DNA of 64,000 nucleotides, from positions 1 to 64,000 of the forward strand of contig CACZGH010000010.1 of the NCBI GenBank assembly GCA_902780635.1, written 5' to 3'. Position 1 is the stretch's first letter, and each line of letters opens with the position of its first letter. This stretch comes from an uncultured Prevotellaceae bacterium (GTDB taxonomy: Bacteria > Bacteroidota > Bacteroidia > Bacteroidales > Bacteroidaceae). A program made the position numbers and the translations under genes. Positions 8,410 to 17,878 of this stretch are shown piece by piece. Under the pieces are notes generated by a model. That model was given only the letters and a program-made list of their open reading frames with translations, had not been told where the DNA came from and made no database searches.

Positions 8410-9303
8410 ATGCCAGTAAAAAAGAAATTCAATGCATTAGGGAGGGGCCTTGACGCCCTGATTTCCAGTGAGGAGCTGCACACCCAAGGTAGCAGCACCA
8501 TCAACGAAGTGCCCCTTGACCAGATAGAGCCCAACCCCAACCAGCCTCGCAGGGAGTTTGACCCTGAGACGCTGCAAGACCTTGCCAACAGCATCCGCGA
8601 GATAGGCATTGTGCAGCCGATCACGCTCCGTCAGACTGCCGACGACCGCTACCAACTCATCTCCGGTGAGCGCCGGTGGCGTGCCTCTCAGATGGTAGGT
8701 CTGAGCACCATTCCCGCCTATATCCGCAAGATCAACGACGAGAATGTGATGGAGATGGCCCTTGTGGAGAACATCCAGCGTGAGGACCTCAACGCCATCG
8801 AGATCGCCTTGGCCTACGCCCATCTTTTGGAGAACGAGGGTATGACCCAGGAGAAAGTGTCAGAGCGTGTGGGCAAAAGCCGTGTGGCTGTGGCCAACTA
8901 TCTCCGTCTTCTGAAGTTGCCGGCGCAGGTGCAAATGGCTCTCCAGAAGAAAGAGATTGACATGGGTCATGCGCGTGCGCTTGTGGCTCTCGACAGTCCA
9001 TCTCAGCAATTGAAGGTCTTTGACCAAATCCGGAAAAACGGCATGAGTGTACGCCAGGTGGAAGAGCTGGTCAAGAAGCTGAAGAATGGTGAGGATGTGA
9101 AAATCGGCAGCAAGAAGATCTCGTCGAAGGCATCTTACCCCACCGAATTCAAGATGTTGCGTGAGCAGCTTGCCGACTTTTTCCACACCAAGATCAGTCT
9201 GAGCATCACGCCCTCTGGCAAGGGTAAGATCAGCATCCCTTTTGCCAACGAGGAAGAGTTGGAGCACATCATAAGTGTGTTTGACAGTATGAAACAAAAA
9301 TAG
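8410..9303 (+). CDS. parB: Chromosome partitioning protein ParB (Spo0J)
   Basis: CTP-dependent clamp that loads at parS and spreads along DNA. Seen: N-terminal RGLDALIS (ParA-contact region), the CTP-binding GERRWRAS motif (near residue 86), ENIQREDLNAIE, and a helix-turn-helix from MTQEKVSERVGKSRVAVANY (near 145). A C-terminal dimerisation region completes 297 residues. It sits in the typical Bacteroidetes order parA-parB-DUF5683-lytic transglycosylase-RelA/SpoT. I could not pick out a convincing parS site by eye. Confidence 0.95.
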   Translation: MPVKKKFNALGRGLDALISSEELHTQGSSTINEVPLDQIEPNPNQPRREFDPETLQDLANSIREIGIVQPITLRQTADDRYQLISGERRWRASQMVGLSTIPAYIRKINDENVMEMALVENIQREDLNAIEIALAYAHLLENEGMTQEKVSERVGKSRVAVANYLRLLKLPAQVQMALQKKEIDMGHARALVALDSPSQQLKVFDQIRKNGMSVRQVEELVKKLKNGEDVKIGSKKISSKASYPTEFKMLREQLADFFHTKISLSITPSGKGKISIPFANEEELEHIISVFDSMKQK

Positions 9304-9310
9304 AGCCATC

Positions 9311-10030
9311 GTGGAAGTGTGTAGAGTCGTCACTACCTGTCTGTCGCTGCTCATCACACTGATGACGTGGCCTGTACTACGTTGTGAGGCGCAGACCCAG
9401 CATCCTGTGGACGAGTTTAGTTTTGACTACGACACTTTGTCTGTACGTGTTTCTGACGACAGTGTGCTGGAGGGTACTCTGCTGGCCCAGGACACCACCT
9501 ACACCCACCGCCGCGACTGGTCGACATGGCGTCCGAACCCCAAGCGTGCGCTTTGGCTTGCCGTTGTGCTCCCTGGTGCCGGACAGATCTACAACCGCAA
9601 GTATTGGAAGTTGCCCATCGTCTATGGAGGATTTGTGGGCTGTATCTATGCCATGCGCTGGAACAACCAGATGTATCGCGACTACTCACAGGCTTACCTC
9701 GACATCACGGACAATGACCCTACGACACAGAGTTACAATCAATATATGCATTTAGGCAACCAGATTACAGAAGCCAACATGCCAAGATACAAGTCGCTTT
9801 TTAAGAAGCGCAAGGACTACTACCGTCGTTTTCGCGACCTCAGTTTTTTCGTTCTGGTGGGTGTATATGCCATCTCTGTGATAGACGCCTACGTCGATGC
9901 CACCCTCTCAGAATTTGACCTCTCCAAAGACCTCAGCATGCGCGTGTCTCCTGCCGTGCTCAACAGCCAGACCGACCGCCATCCGCTCCGCTCCAGTGCC
10001 TTAGGGCTCCAGTGCAGCATCCAGTTTTAA
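9311..10030 (+). CDS. DUF5683 membrane protein
   Basis: A 239-residue protein with an N-terminal signal or membrane segment (SLLITLMTWPVLRCEAQ) followed by the DUF5683 core: ALWLAVVLPGAGQIYNRKYW near residues 76-95, then YGGFVGCIYAMRW and a YRDYSQAYLDI segment. A later hydrophobic stretch (SFFVLVGVYAISVIDAYVDA) is probably membrane-embedded. The family is widespread in Bacteroidetes, nearly always in this position after parB, and its function is not known to me. Its start is 8 nt after the parB stop, so it is surely in the same transcript. Confidence 0.88.
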   Translation: MEVCRVVTTCLSLLITLMTWPVLRCEAQTQHPVDEFSFDYDTLSVRVSDDSVLEGTLLAQDTTYTHRRDWSTWRPNPKRALWLAVVLPGAGQIYNRKYWKLPIVYGGFVGCIYAMRWNNQMYRDYSQAYLDITDNDPTTQSYNQYMHLGNQITEANMPRYKSLFKKRKDYYRRFRDLSFFVLVGVYAISVIDAYVDATLSEFDLSKDLSMRVSPAVLNSQTDRHPLRSSALGLQCSIQF

Positions 10031-10111
10031 CGGCCGCTGCCCTATCTATACAGACTACTCCAAATCACACCGAACCACCAAACAATCAAAGGGATAAAGG
10101 AAGAACTATAC

Positions 10112-11431
10112 ATGAGGAAAAGAATATTTCAGTTGATAGCTGTATTGCTAATGTGCATTCCTATGGCACAAGCACAAGTGAATGATGACTTTGAGATTTT
10201 ATTCACCGATGAAATAGGTGAACAAGAAGTGATAGAAGTGCCCGAGGCCCTGACGATGCGTCTTGCCATCGACAGCATGCTCACGCTCTATCACAACCAG
10301 AACAACCTGACCATCGACGAAGCCTGTGAGTCGACCGGTGAGAACCCCAGTTATACCGAGGATGAGTATGTGCGGCGTCTGAGCCGCATGCCCACCGTGA
10401 TGGAGATGCCTTACAATCAGGTGGTTAGGAAATTCATTGACCGCTACTGTGTGCAGTTGCGCAGGTCGGTGAGCATGATGCTGGGCAGTGTCAACTTCTA
10501 CATGCCCATCTTTGAGCAAGCCTTAGACTCCTATAACCTGCCCACTGAGCTGAAATACCTGCCAGTGATAGAGTCGGCCCTCAACCCCAAGGCCGTATCC
10601 CGTGCCGGTGCCACTGGTCTGTGGCAGTTTATGTTGGCCACCGGCAAGCAATACGGCCTGCGTGTCAACTCATTGGTTGACGACCGCCGTGACCCTATCC
10701 GTTCCTCTTTCGCTGCTGCCCAGTATCTGCGCGATCTCTACCGTATTTTCAACGACTGGACCTTAGTGATCGCCGCCTACAACTGCGGTCCTGAGAATGT
10801 GAACAAAGCCATCCGTCGCAGTGGTGGCAGCATGGACTACTGGAAGATCTATCCCTACCTGCCCTCTGAGACCCGCGGTTATGTGCCCGCTTTCATCGCC
10901 GCCAACTATGTGATGAACTACTACTGCGACCACAACATCTGTCCGATGCTCACCCATCTGCCTGAGCACACCGACACGATAGAAGTGAACCGCAATATCA
11001 GCCTCAACACCATTGCCCGTTTTTGCGACATCGACCTCGATATGCTCCGCGACCTCAACCCCCAATATCGTCGTGACATCGTGAATGGCGCCACAGAGCC
11101 CTCGCTCATCCGGATGACCATCCCCGCCATCAACCGTTTTATTGAGCAGCAAGACACTATTTTCGCTTACGAAGACAGCCATGTCAACAAGCGCTCCTAT
11201 GTGGCTGTGGATGAGAGCAAGGCCAGTCGCTCTACTTCACGTTACTCCACCAGAAGCAGCAACGAGAATACGAACAACAGCGGCCGGACATACAGTCGCT
11301 ATGGCCGGAGCAGCCGGAGCAGCCACAACAGCGCATCAGCATCTACCTCATCTAGATATGGCAAGAGTCAGAAGTCAAGTGGCACATCGCGGTCGTCCAG
11401 TTCATCGAGACGCCGTGGCCGCCGAGGCTGA
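10112..11431 (+). CDS. Lytic murein transglycosylase (MltD/GH23-like)
   Basis: Cleaves peptidoglycan glycan strands to 1,6-anhydro products in the periplasm. A signal peptide ends near AQAQ (residue 22). The SLT catalytic domain shows the Glu in LPVIESALNPKAVSRAGATG (near 152) with LWQFM after it and AAYNCGPENV (near 227). A C-terminal segment around 295-345 resembles one degenerate LysM unit. The last 70 residues are Ser/Arg-rich and low in complexity, probably a disordered tail able to contact the wall or membrane. Total 439 residues. Confidence 0.9.
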   Translation: MRKRIFQLIAVLLMCIPMAQAQVNDDFEILFTDEIGEQEVIEVPEALTMRLAIDSMLTLYHNQNNLTIDEACESTGENPSYTEDEYVRRLSRMPTVMEMPYNQVVRKFIDRYCVQLRRSVSMMLGSVNFYMPIFEQALDSYNLPTELKYLPVIESALNPKAVSRAGATGLWQFMLATGKQYGLRVNSLVDDRRDPIRSSFAAAQYLRDLYRIFNDWTLVIAAYNCGPENVNKAIRRSGGSMDYWKIYPYLPSETRGYVPAFIAANYVMNYYCDHNICPMLTHLPEHTDTIEVNRNISLNTIARFCDIDLDMLRDLNPQYRRDIVNGATEPSLIRMTIPAINRFIEQQDTIFAYEDSHVNKRSYVAVDESKASRSTSRYSTRSSNENTNNSGRTYSRYGRSSRSSHNSASASTSSRYGKSQKSSGTSRSSSSSRRRGRRG

Positions 11432-11460
11432 TGTTGAGAGTTTTATAAAAACAAAAGGAT

Positions 11461-13755
11461 ATGGACGAACGGACCAACACAAGCAAAGACTCCATCCGCG
11501 AGGCTACCGATGCCAAGATGGTGAATGAAGCATTTGAGGAGTTGCTCAAGAGTTATCTGTCCTCCCCTCACCGCAAGAAAATAGACATCATCACCAAGGC
11601 CTTCAACTTTGCCCGCCAGGCGCACAAAGGTGTGCGTCGTCTGTCGGGTGAGCCCTATATCATGCACCCTCTCGCCGTGGCCTTGATTGCCTCCAAGGAG
11701 ATGGGCCTTGGCTCTACCAGTATCTGTTCGGCCCTTCTTCACGACGTGGTGGAGGACACCGACTACACAGTAGAGGATATAGAGACCATCTTCGGTGCGA
11801 AGATTGCGCAGATTGTAGATGGTCTGACCAAAATCTCGGGTGGAATTTTCGGTGACCAGGCCTCAGCCCAAGCTGAGAACTTTAAGAAGTTGCTGCTCAC
11901 CATGAGCGACGATATCCGTGTGATTTTGATCAAAATCTGCGACCGCCTGCACAATATGCGCACACTGAGTAGTCAGCCAGCCAATAAACAGTACAAGATC
12001 GCAGGTGAAACCCTCTATATCTACGCCCCACTCTCCAACCGTCTTGGTCTGAACAAGATCAAGAACGAGCTTGAGGACCTGAGTTTCCGCTATGAGCACC
12101 CTGAGGCCTACGAGTCTATCAAGGCCAAGTTGGCCACGACAGAGAAGTCTCGTAACACCCTTTTCAAGGAATTCACGGCCCCCATCATCGAGGCTTTAGA
12201 TCGTTTAGGCCTGAAATACGAGATCAAGGCCCGTGTGAAAGCCCCCTTCTCCATCTGGTCGAAGATGCAGAACAAGCATCTGACTTTTGAAGAGATTTTT
12301 GATATCTTGGCTGTCCGCATCATCTTCACCCCACAACGCAGAGAAGATGAGATAGACGACTGTTTCAAGATTTATGTAGCCATCAACAAGCTCTACAAGT
12401 CACACCCCGAGCGTATGCGCGACTGGGTGAACCATCCCAAGGCCAATGGCTACCAAGCGTTGCATGTCACCCTGATGTCAAAACAAGGTCAGTGGATAGA
12501 GGTTCAGATCCGTTCAGAGCGCATGAACGAGATCGCGGAGCAGGGCTTTGCCGCCCATTGGAAATACAAGGAGGGCGACGTAGTGGTAGAGGAAGAGGGA
12601 GAACTCAACGACTGGCTCCGCACCATCAAGGAAATCCTTGACGACCCTCAGCCCGATGCCATGGACTTCCTCGACACCATCAAGCTCAACCTCTTTGCCT
12701 CCGAGATTTTCGTGTTCACCCCCAAAGGCGAGATTATCACAATGCCTGCCGGTTGTACGGCCCTCGACTTTGCGTTTCAGATCCATACGTTCATCGGCAG
12801 CCACTGTATCGGTGCCAAAGTCAACCACAAGTTGGTGCCCCTCAGCCACAAGCTCCAGAGCGGTGACCAGGTAGAAGTGCTGACCTCCAAGTCGCAGCAT
12901 GTCGACGCCTCTTGGATCAACTTTGCCACCACCGCCAAGGCCAAGGCGAAGATACAAGCCATCCTCCGCCGTGACGTGCGTGAGATCCAGAAAAACGGAG
13001 AGAACATTCTCAAAGAGTTTTTGGAGAAAAACGGTCTAGAGCTCACCACCTCCAACCTGGATCGTCTGTGCGAATTTCACGACATCTCCAAGCCAGAAAA
13101 GTTTTTCTACTCCCTGGGCAATAAGACCATCATTCTCAGCGAGAAAGACATCGATGAGTTGCTGGACAAGAAGAAGTCAGGCACACCCTCCAAATGGCGT
13201 AAGTTTGTGCCCTTCCTCGGTACAGACAAGAAGAAAGAGAAGGCCTCGCAATCACAGATTGACGAGGACTCAGTGGAACTCATCACTGTGGGAAAGGATT
13301 TCAACCGCAAAAAGCCCTTCTATGTCAACGATGAACTCATCCACCGACTAATCTTCCCCACCTGCTGTCATCCTATCCCTGGTGACGACACTTTAGGTTT
13401 TATCGACAACCGCAACCACATAGAGATACACCAGCGTCAATGTCCTGTAGCCAACAAGCTGAAATCCAGTTTCGGCAACCGTATCATCGACGTGAAATGG
13501 GACACCCACCGGCAGACGCTTTTCGCAGCCACTATTCAGATCACGGGTGTGGACCGTGTGGGACTGCTCAACGAGGTGACTTCAGTGATTTCAGGACAGC
13601 TGAATGTGAACATGAAAAAACTTGTAGTCAGTTGCGATGACGGCATCTTCGACGGGTCGATCCAACTGATGATACACGACCGCAACGACGTACGAGTGAT
13701 CATGGAGAGTCTGAAGAATATCGCTGGGCTGGAAGAAATCAGGCAGATACAGTAA
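11461..13755 (+). CDS. RelA/SpoT family (p)ppGpp synthetase/hydrolase
   Basis: Bifunctional alarmone enzyme of the stringent response. Domains in order: HD hydrolase with HDVVEDT near residue 94 and intact metal residues; synthetase with PKANGYQALHVTL near 328 and the EVQIRSERMNEIAEQG motif; TGS domain at about 416-478; helical region; C-terminal ACT domain from about 690 (TGVDRVGLLNEVTSVIS). With both catalytic motifs intact, hydrolysis and synthesis look possible. Length 764 is slightly above the usual range. It ends the parA operon-like run, 29 nt behind the transglycosylase. Confidence 0.95.
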   Translation: MDERTNTSKDSIREATDAKMVNEAFEELLKSYLSSPHRKKIDIITKAFNFARQAHKGVRRLSGEPYIMHPLAVALIASKEMGLGSTSICSALLHDVVEDTDYTVEDIETIFGAKIAQIVDGLTKISGGIFGDQASAQAENFKKLLLTMSDDIRVILIKICDRLHNMRTLSSQPANKQYKIAGETLYIYAPLSNRLGLNKIKNELEDLSFRYEHPEAYESIKAKLATTEKSRNTLFKEFTAPIIEALDRLGLKYEIKARVKAPFSIWSKMQNKHLTFEEIFDILAVRIIFTPQRREDEIDDCFKIYVAINKLYKSHPERMRDWVNHPKANGYQALHVTLMSKQGQWIEVQIRSERMNEIAEQGFAAHWKYKEGDVVVEEEGELNDWLRTIKEILDDPQPDAMDFLDTIKLNLFASEIFVFTPKGEIITMPAGCTALDFAFQIHTFIGSHCIGAKVNHKLVPLSHKLQSGDQVEVLTSKSQHVDASWINFATTAKAKAKIQAILRRDVREIQKNGENILKEFLEKNGLELTTSNLDRLCEFHDISKPEKFFYSLGNKTIILSEKDIDELLDKKKSGTPSKWRKFVPFLGTDKKKEKASQSQIDEDSVELITVGKDFNRKKPFYVNDELIHRLIFPTCCHPIPGDDTLGFIDNRNHIEIHQRQCPVANKLKSSFGNRIIDVKWDTHRQTLFAATIQITGVDRVGLLNEVTSVISGQLNVNMKKLVVSCDDGIFDGSIQLMIHDRNDVRVIMESLKNIAGLEEIRQIQ

Positions 13756-13769
13756 ATACCCCACCCTAA

Positions 13770-13788
13770 CCCTCCCCGAAGGGGAGGG
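13770..13788. repeat. GC-rich palindrome after the RelA/SpoT gene
   Basis: CCCTCCCC and GGGGAGGG pair perfectly around a GAA loop. The preceding CCCCACCCTAA is also C-rich. No T-run follows on + and only a weak one on -, so it is not a standard terminator. It may be a dispersed repeat or a processing or pausing site. Confidence 0.7.
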
Positions 13789-13802
13789 GAATGGAATAGA
13801 AA

Positions 13803-14780
13803 ATGATCAATATGAGAGTGATTTTTTTGTTTTTGGTATTGGCGTCATGTTTCCAGGCGCAGGCAGCTAATAAGTATGATAACCCCGACACAATCTTTGT
13901 GGCGCGGGACGGGACGGGAGAGTTTCGCACCGTGGGCGAGGCCATCGAGGTGTGCCGTGCCTTTATGGACTACCACAAGGTGATTTTCATCAAGAAAGGC
14001 ACCTACAAGGAAAAGTTGATCATCCCCTCATGGCTCGACAATATCGAACTGGTGGGCGAAGACGTGGAAAAGACCATCATCACCTATGACGACCATGCCA
14101 ACGTGCGTCTTGCCGGCACCGAGCAGGCGATGGGCACCTTCCGCACCTACACCCTCAAGGTGGAAGGCAATGGCATCGTCGTGAAAAACCTCACGATAGA
14201 GAACAACTCCGCCCGTCTAGGTCAGGCTGTGGCCCTTCACACCGAGGGTGACCGCCTTCGTTTCATCGGTTGCCGTTTTTTAGGTCATCAGGACACCATC
14301 TATACAGGCAAGGGAGGCACTCGTCTCTCTTTTGAGGATTGTTATATCGAAGGTACTACCGACTTCATCTTCGGTCCGTCGACAGCTTGGTTTGAGGGCT
14401 GCACCATCAAGAGCAAAGCCAACTCCTACATCACCGCTGCCTCGACACCTGCTGATGTGCCTTATGGCTACGTGTTCAACCGCTGTCGTCTCATCGCCGA
14501 CGAGGGAGTGAATAAAGTGTACTTAGGCCGTCCGTGGCGCCCCTACGCCTACACGCTGTTTATGAACTGCGAGATGGGCCGCCATATCTGTCCTGAGGGT
14601 TGGCACGATTGGGGCAAAGCCTCCAACGAGCAGACCGCCCGCTATTTGGAATACAACAACACGGGCGAAGGAGCCACTACCACTGGCCGCGCCGGATGGA
14701 GCCGTCAACTCACCCGCAAGCAAGCTGCGGAAGTCACCCGCGAACAGGTTTTCAGCATCAAGAGCGAGTGGAAATATTAA
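13803..14780 (+). CDS. Secreted pectin methylesterase (CE8)
   Basis: Removes methyl groups from homogalacturonan, opening pectin to lyases and hydrolases. A signal peptide ends near CFQAQA (residue 22). The beta-helix domain carries the family's catalytic pieces: LGQAVAL (near 139, Gln), FLGHQDTIYTG (near 159, Gln-Asp), GTTDFIFG (near 181, catalytic Asp) and LGRPWRPYAYT (near 241, Arg/Trp). Length 325 is full for the family. It stands alone, about 5 kb from the GH28/SusCD locus but evidently for the same substrate. Two ATGs (13803 and 13812) could serve as start. Confidence 0.93.
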   Translation: MINMRVIFLFLVLASCFQAQAANKYDNPDTIFVARDGTGEFRTVGEAIEVCRAFMDYHKVIFIKKGTYKEKLIIPSWLDNIELVGEDVEKTIITYDDHANVRLAGTEQAMGTFRTYTLKVEGNGIVVKNLTIENNSARLGQAVALHTEGDRLRFIGCRFLGHQDTIYTGKGGTRLSFEDCYIEGTTDFIFGPSTAWFEGCTIKSKANSYITAASTPADVPYGYVFNRCRLIADEGVNKVYLGRPWRPYAYTLFMNCEMGRHICPEGWHDWGKASNEQTARYLEYNNTGEGATTTGRAGWSRQLTRKQAAEVTREQVFSIKSEWKY

Positions 14781-14819
14781 GTGCAGGAGTGCAGGAGTGC
14801 AGGAGTTGAGGAGTGCAGA
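14781..14819. repeat. Tandem 10-nt repeat after the pectin methylesterase
   Basis: The unit GTGCAGGAGT is repeated about four times (the last copy as TTGAGGAGTG) directly after the stop codon. No T-run or hairpin is present. Confidence 0.8.
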
Positions 14820-14854
14820 CGATAGTATAGTTTATACATTATAAAAATCCTATT

Positions 14855-15202
14855 ATGGCAGAGAGTGCAGAAAAAAGCCAAAAGATATACTACTCCATTA
14901 AGGAAGTGGCAGCTATGTTTGATGTCAAAGAGAGTCTGCTGAGATTCTGGGAGAAAGAGTTCCCCCGTCTCAAACCTCAGACTACAGGCAACAAAGTGCG
15001 CCAATACACAGAAAAAGACATCGAGCAGATACGCCTGATACATAATCTGGTGAAAGTGCGCGGTTTCAAAATCGCCGCTGCCCGCAAAATGCTTAACGAG
15101 AACCGCGATGGTGTGGACAAGAGCGCGAAAGTGCTTAGTCAACTCGTTGAGATACGTGATGAATTGCAGGAACTGAAAGACCAGTTAGAGGGAATCAGGT
15201 GA
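14855..15202 (+). CDS. MerR-family transcriptional regulator
   Basis: A 115-residue DNA-binding protein. The winged helix-turn-helix of the MerR family is clear: YYSIKEVAAMFDVKESLLRFWEKE near residues 10-33, then RQYTEKDIEQIRLIHNLVK and KVRGFKIAAARKML. The tail from about residue 84 is a short coiled coil (LSQLVEIRDELQELKDQLEG) that would dimerise. There is no ligand-binding domain, so the signal is unknown. This short type is frequent next to alaS in Bacteroidetes; here alaS follows after 57 nt of A-rich simple repeat. Confidence 0.88.
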   Translation: MAESAEKSQKIYYSIKEVAAMFDVKESLLRFWEKEFPRLKPQTTGNKVRQYTEKDIEQIRLIHNLVKVRGFKIAAARKMLNENRDGVDKSAKVLSQLVEIRDELQELKDQLEGIR

Positions 15203-15237
15203 AAATGAAAAATGAAAGATGAAAAATGAAATTGAAA
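15201..15237. repeat. A-rich simple repeat between merR-type gene and alaS
   Basis: GAAAATGAAAAATGAAAGAT and a further GAAAAATGAAATTGAAA form an imperfect 7-9-nt array overlapping the regulator's stop codon. No hairpin. Confidence 0.65.
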
Positions 15238-15259
15238 TCAATATATAAAAGGTAAGAAA

Positions 15260-17878
15260 ATGACAGCTAACGAAATTCGCGACTCGTTTAAGAAATTTTT
15301 TGAGTCGAAAGGCCATACGATTGTGGCCTCCGCCCCCATGGTGATCAAAGACGACCCCACCCTGATGTTCACCAACGCCGGCATGAACCAATGGAAAGAC
15401 ATTATACTTGGCACCCGTGACCCGGAGCCACGCCGTCGCGCCGACTCGCAGAAATGTCTGCGTGTGAGCGGCAAGCACAACGACTTGGAGGAAGTAGGCC
15501 ATGACACCTATCACCACACCATGTTTGAGATGCTCGGCAACTGGAGTTTTGGCGACTACTTCAAAGAAGGTGCGATCGACTATGCTTGGGAATACTTGGT
15601 CGACGTGCTCCATCTCGACCCTAAAGACCTATATGTGACCGTCTTTGAGGGTTCGAAAGAAGAGAACCTGGAGCGCGACGACGAAGCCGCTGGCTACTGG
15701 GCCAAGCATGTGCCCGCCGACCATATTATCAACGGCAACAAGCACGACAACTTCTGGGAGATGGGTGACACCGGTCCCTGCGGCCCTTGTTCTGAGATAC
15801 ACCTCGACTCCCGCACTCCGGAGGAGAAAGCCAAGGTGCCCGGCCGTGAGTTGGTGAACAAAGACGACCCCCAGGTGATAGAAATCTGGAACCTCGTGTT
15901 CATGCAATACAACCGCAAGGCCGACGGCTCGCTGGAGAAGCTCTCCATGAACGTCATCGACACCGGCATGGGCTTTGAGCGCCTGGTGCGTGCCCTCCAG
16001 GGTAAACACTCCAACTACGACACCGACATCTTCCAGCCTATCATCCGCGAGATAGAGCGCCTCTCGGGCATGAAATATGGCGAGAAAGAAGAAACCGACG
16101 TGGCCATGCGTGTCATCGCCGACCACCTGCGTGCCGTGGCATTCAGCATCGCCGACGGACAGTTGCCCGGCAATGCCAAAGCCGGTTATGTGATCCGTCG
16201 CATCCTGCGTCGTGCCGTGCGTTATGCCTACACCTTCCTTGGCCAGAAGAGCTCATTTATCTATCAGCTCATCCCCATCCTGGTACATGAGATGGGTGTC
16301 TCCTATCCTGAGTTGCCTGCTCAGCAGACCCTCATTAGTCGCGTGATCAAAGAAGAGGAAGACGCATTCCTGCGCACCCTCGACAAAGGTATCAACCTGC
16401 TCAACGGTGCTATGGACGAACTGATGGCCCATCATGAGACCGTGCTCGACGGTCGTCAGGCCTTCCGTCTCTTCGACACCTATGGTTTCCCCCTCGACCT
16501 CACCCAGCTTATCTGCCGTGAGCATGGCTACACCGTGGATGAAAAGCAGTTTGACGAGGAGATGCAGAAGCAGAAAGCCCGTGCGCGCAACGCCGCCGTG
16601 GTGGAAAGCAGCGACTGGGTAGAACTTCGCGAGGGCGAACAGCAGTTTGTGGGCTACGACTACACCGAATACGAATGCCATATCCTGAGATACCGCAAAG
16701 TGACGCAGAAGAAGAACACCTACTATGAGTTGGTGCTCGACTACACCCCGTTCTACGGTGAGATGGGTGGTCAGGTAGGCGACCGCGGTGTCATCGTGAG
16801 CGAGAATGAGACCATCGACATCATCGACACCAAGCGCGAGAACAACCAGAGCGTGCATATTGTGAAAGCTCTGCCGAAATATCCCGAAGCCGACTTTATG
16901 GCCTGTGTGGACACCGACCTGCGCGATGCCTGTGCCGCCAACCACACCGCCACTCACCTGCTCGACTATGCGCTGAAGCAAGTGCTGGGCGACCATGTGG
17001 AACAAAAAGGCTCGTTTGTAAGTCCAGAGACCCTGCGTTTCGACTTTTCCCACTTCCAAAAAGTTACTGACGAAGAGTTGCGTCAGGCCGAGCGTATCGT
17101 CAATGACATGATTCGTCAGGATATTCCCCTTGACGAACACCGCGAAGTGCCACTGGAGGAAGCCAAGCAATTGGGCGCTATCGCCCTCTTCGGCGAGAAG
17201 TATGGCGACAAGGTGCGTGTGGTGCGATTTGGTCCGAGCTGCGAGTTCTGTGGAGGTGTACATGCTCAGTCTACCGGTCGTATCGGTTTCTTCAAGATCC
17301 TCTCCGAGAGCAGCGTGGCAGCCGGTATTCGCCGTGTGGAGGCCGTGACTGGCCGCCGTTGCGAGGAAATACTCTATCATATAGAAGACACGTTGAAGGG
17401 CATCCGCGAGTTGTTCAATAATGCCAAGGACCTTGGTGGCGTCATCCAGAAATACATTGGCGAACATGATGCCATGCGCAAGCAGATAGAAGGTTTCAAG
17501 GCCCAGGCCACCGAGCGCACCAAAGAGCAGTTGGTGAAACGTGCCGAGATGATCAACGGCTTCAATGTGGTAAGAGCCGTGCTGCCCCTCGACCCCGCCT
17601 CAGCCAAAGACTTGGTGTTCAAGGTGCGCCAGGAGATTAGCGAGAATCTGGTGTGCGTGCTTGGCACCGTGCATGAGGGCAAGCCGATGCTTCATGTGAT
17701 GCTGAGCGAAGATGTGGCAAAAGACCATGGCCTGAACGCCGGCCAGATGGTGCGCGAGGCTGCCAAGCTCATCAAGGGTGGTGGCGGCGGTCAGCCCCAC
17801 TTCGCCTCCGCCGGTGGCAAAGACCCCGACGGCCTCTCCGCTGCAGTGGACAAAGTTGTTTCAATGATTAAAGGATAG
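15260..17878 (+). CDS. alaS: Alanyl-tRNA synthetase
   Basis: Charges tRNA-Ala and edits mischarged Ser/Gly. Class II catalytic domain at the N-terminus with [16 protein letters not shown] (near 33) and [18 protein letters not shown]. The editing domain carries HTATHLL (near 560) and the zinc-binding [16 protein letters not shown] (near 660). The C-Ala/DHHA1 region ends in the glycine-rich [14 protein letters not shown] near 840. Length 872 is normal. It converges with the leucine-rich repeat gene; the gap holds inverted repeats. Confidence 0.97.
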   Translation: MTANEIRDSFKKFFESKGHTIVASAPMVIKDDPTLMFTNAGMNQWKDIILGTRDPEPRRRADSQKCLRVSGKHNDLEEVGHDTYHHTMFEMLGNWSFGDYFKEGAIDYAWEYLVDVLHLDPKDLYVTVFEGSKEENLERDDEAAGYWAKHVPADHIINGNKHDNFWEMGDTGPCGPCSEIHLDSRTPEEKAKVPGRELVNKDDPQVIEIWNLVFMQYNRKADGSLEKLSMNVIDTGMGFERLVRALQGKHSNYDTDIFQPIIREIERLSGMKYGEKEETDVAMRVIADHLRAVAFSIADGQLPGNAKAGYVIRRILRRAVRYAYTFLGQKSSFIYQLIPILVHEMGVSYPELPAQQTLISRVIKEEEDAFLRTLDKGINLLNGAMDELMAHHETVLDGRQAFRLFDTYGFPLDLTQLICREHGYTVDEKQFDEEMQKQKARARNAAVVESSDWVELREGEQQFVGYDYTEYECHILRYRKVTQKKNTYYELVLDYTPFYGEMGGQVGDRGVIVSENETIDIIDTKRENNQSVHIVKALPKYPEADFMACVDTDLRDACAANHTATHLLDYALKQVLGDHVEQKGSFVSPETLRFDFSHFQKVTDEELRQAERIVNDMIRQDIPLDEHREVPLEEAKQLGAIALFGEKYGDKVRVVRFGPSCEFCGGVHAQSTGRIGFFKILSESSVAAGIRRVEAVTGRRCEEILYHIEDTLKGIRELFNNAKDLGGVIQKYIGEHDAMRKQIEGFKAQATERTKEQLVKRAEMINGFNVVRAVLPLDPASAKDLVFKVRQEISENLVCVLGTVHEGKPMLHVMLSEDVAKDHGLNAGQMVREAAKLIKGGGGGQPHFASAGGKDPDGLSAAVDKVVSMIKG

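Noticed and set aside
7499-9303. Plasmid or phage partition locus
   Set aside because: The genes sit in the standard chromosomal order with DUF5683, a lytic transglycosylase and RelA/SpoT; no plasmid or phage genes are near.
13770-13788. Rho-independent terminator of the RelA/SpoT gene
   Set aside because: Strong stem but no T-run after it; listed only as a palindrome.
16253-17467. 404-residue frame antisense to alaS
   Set aside because: Long only because G+C-rich codons of alaS lack antisense stops; no motifs.
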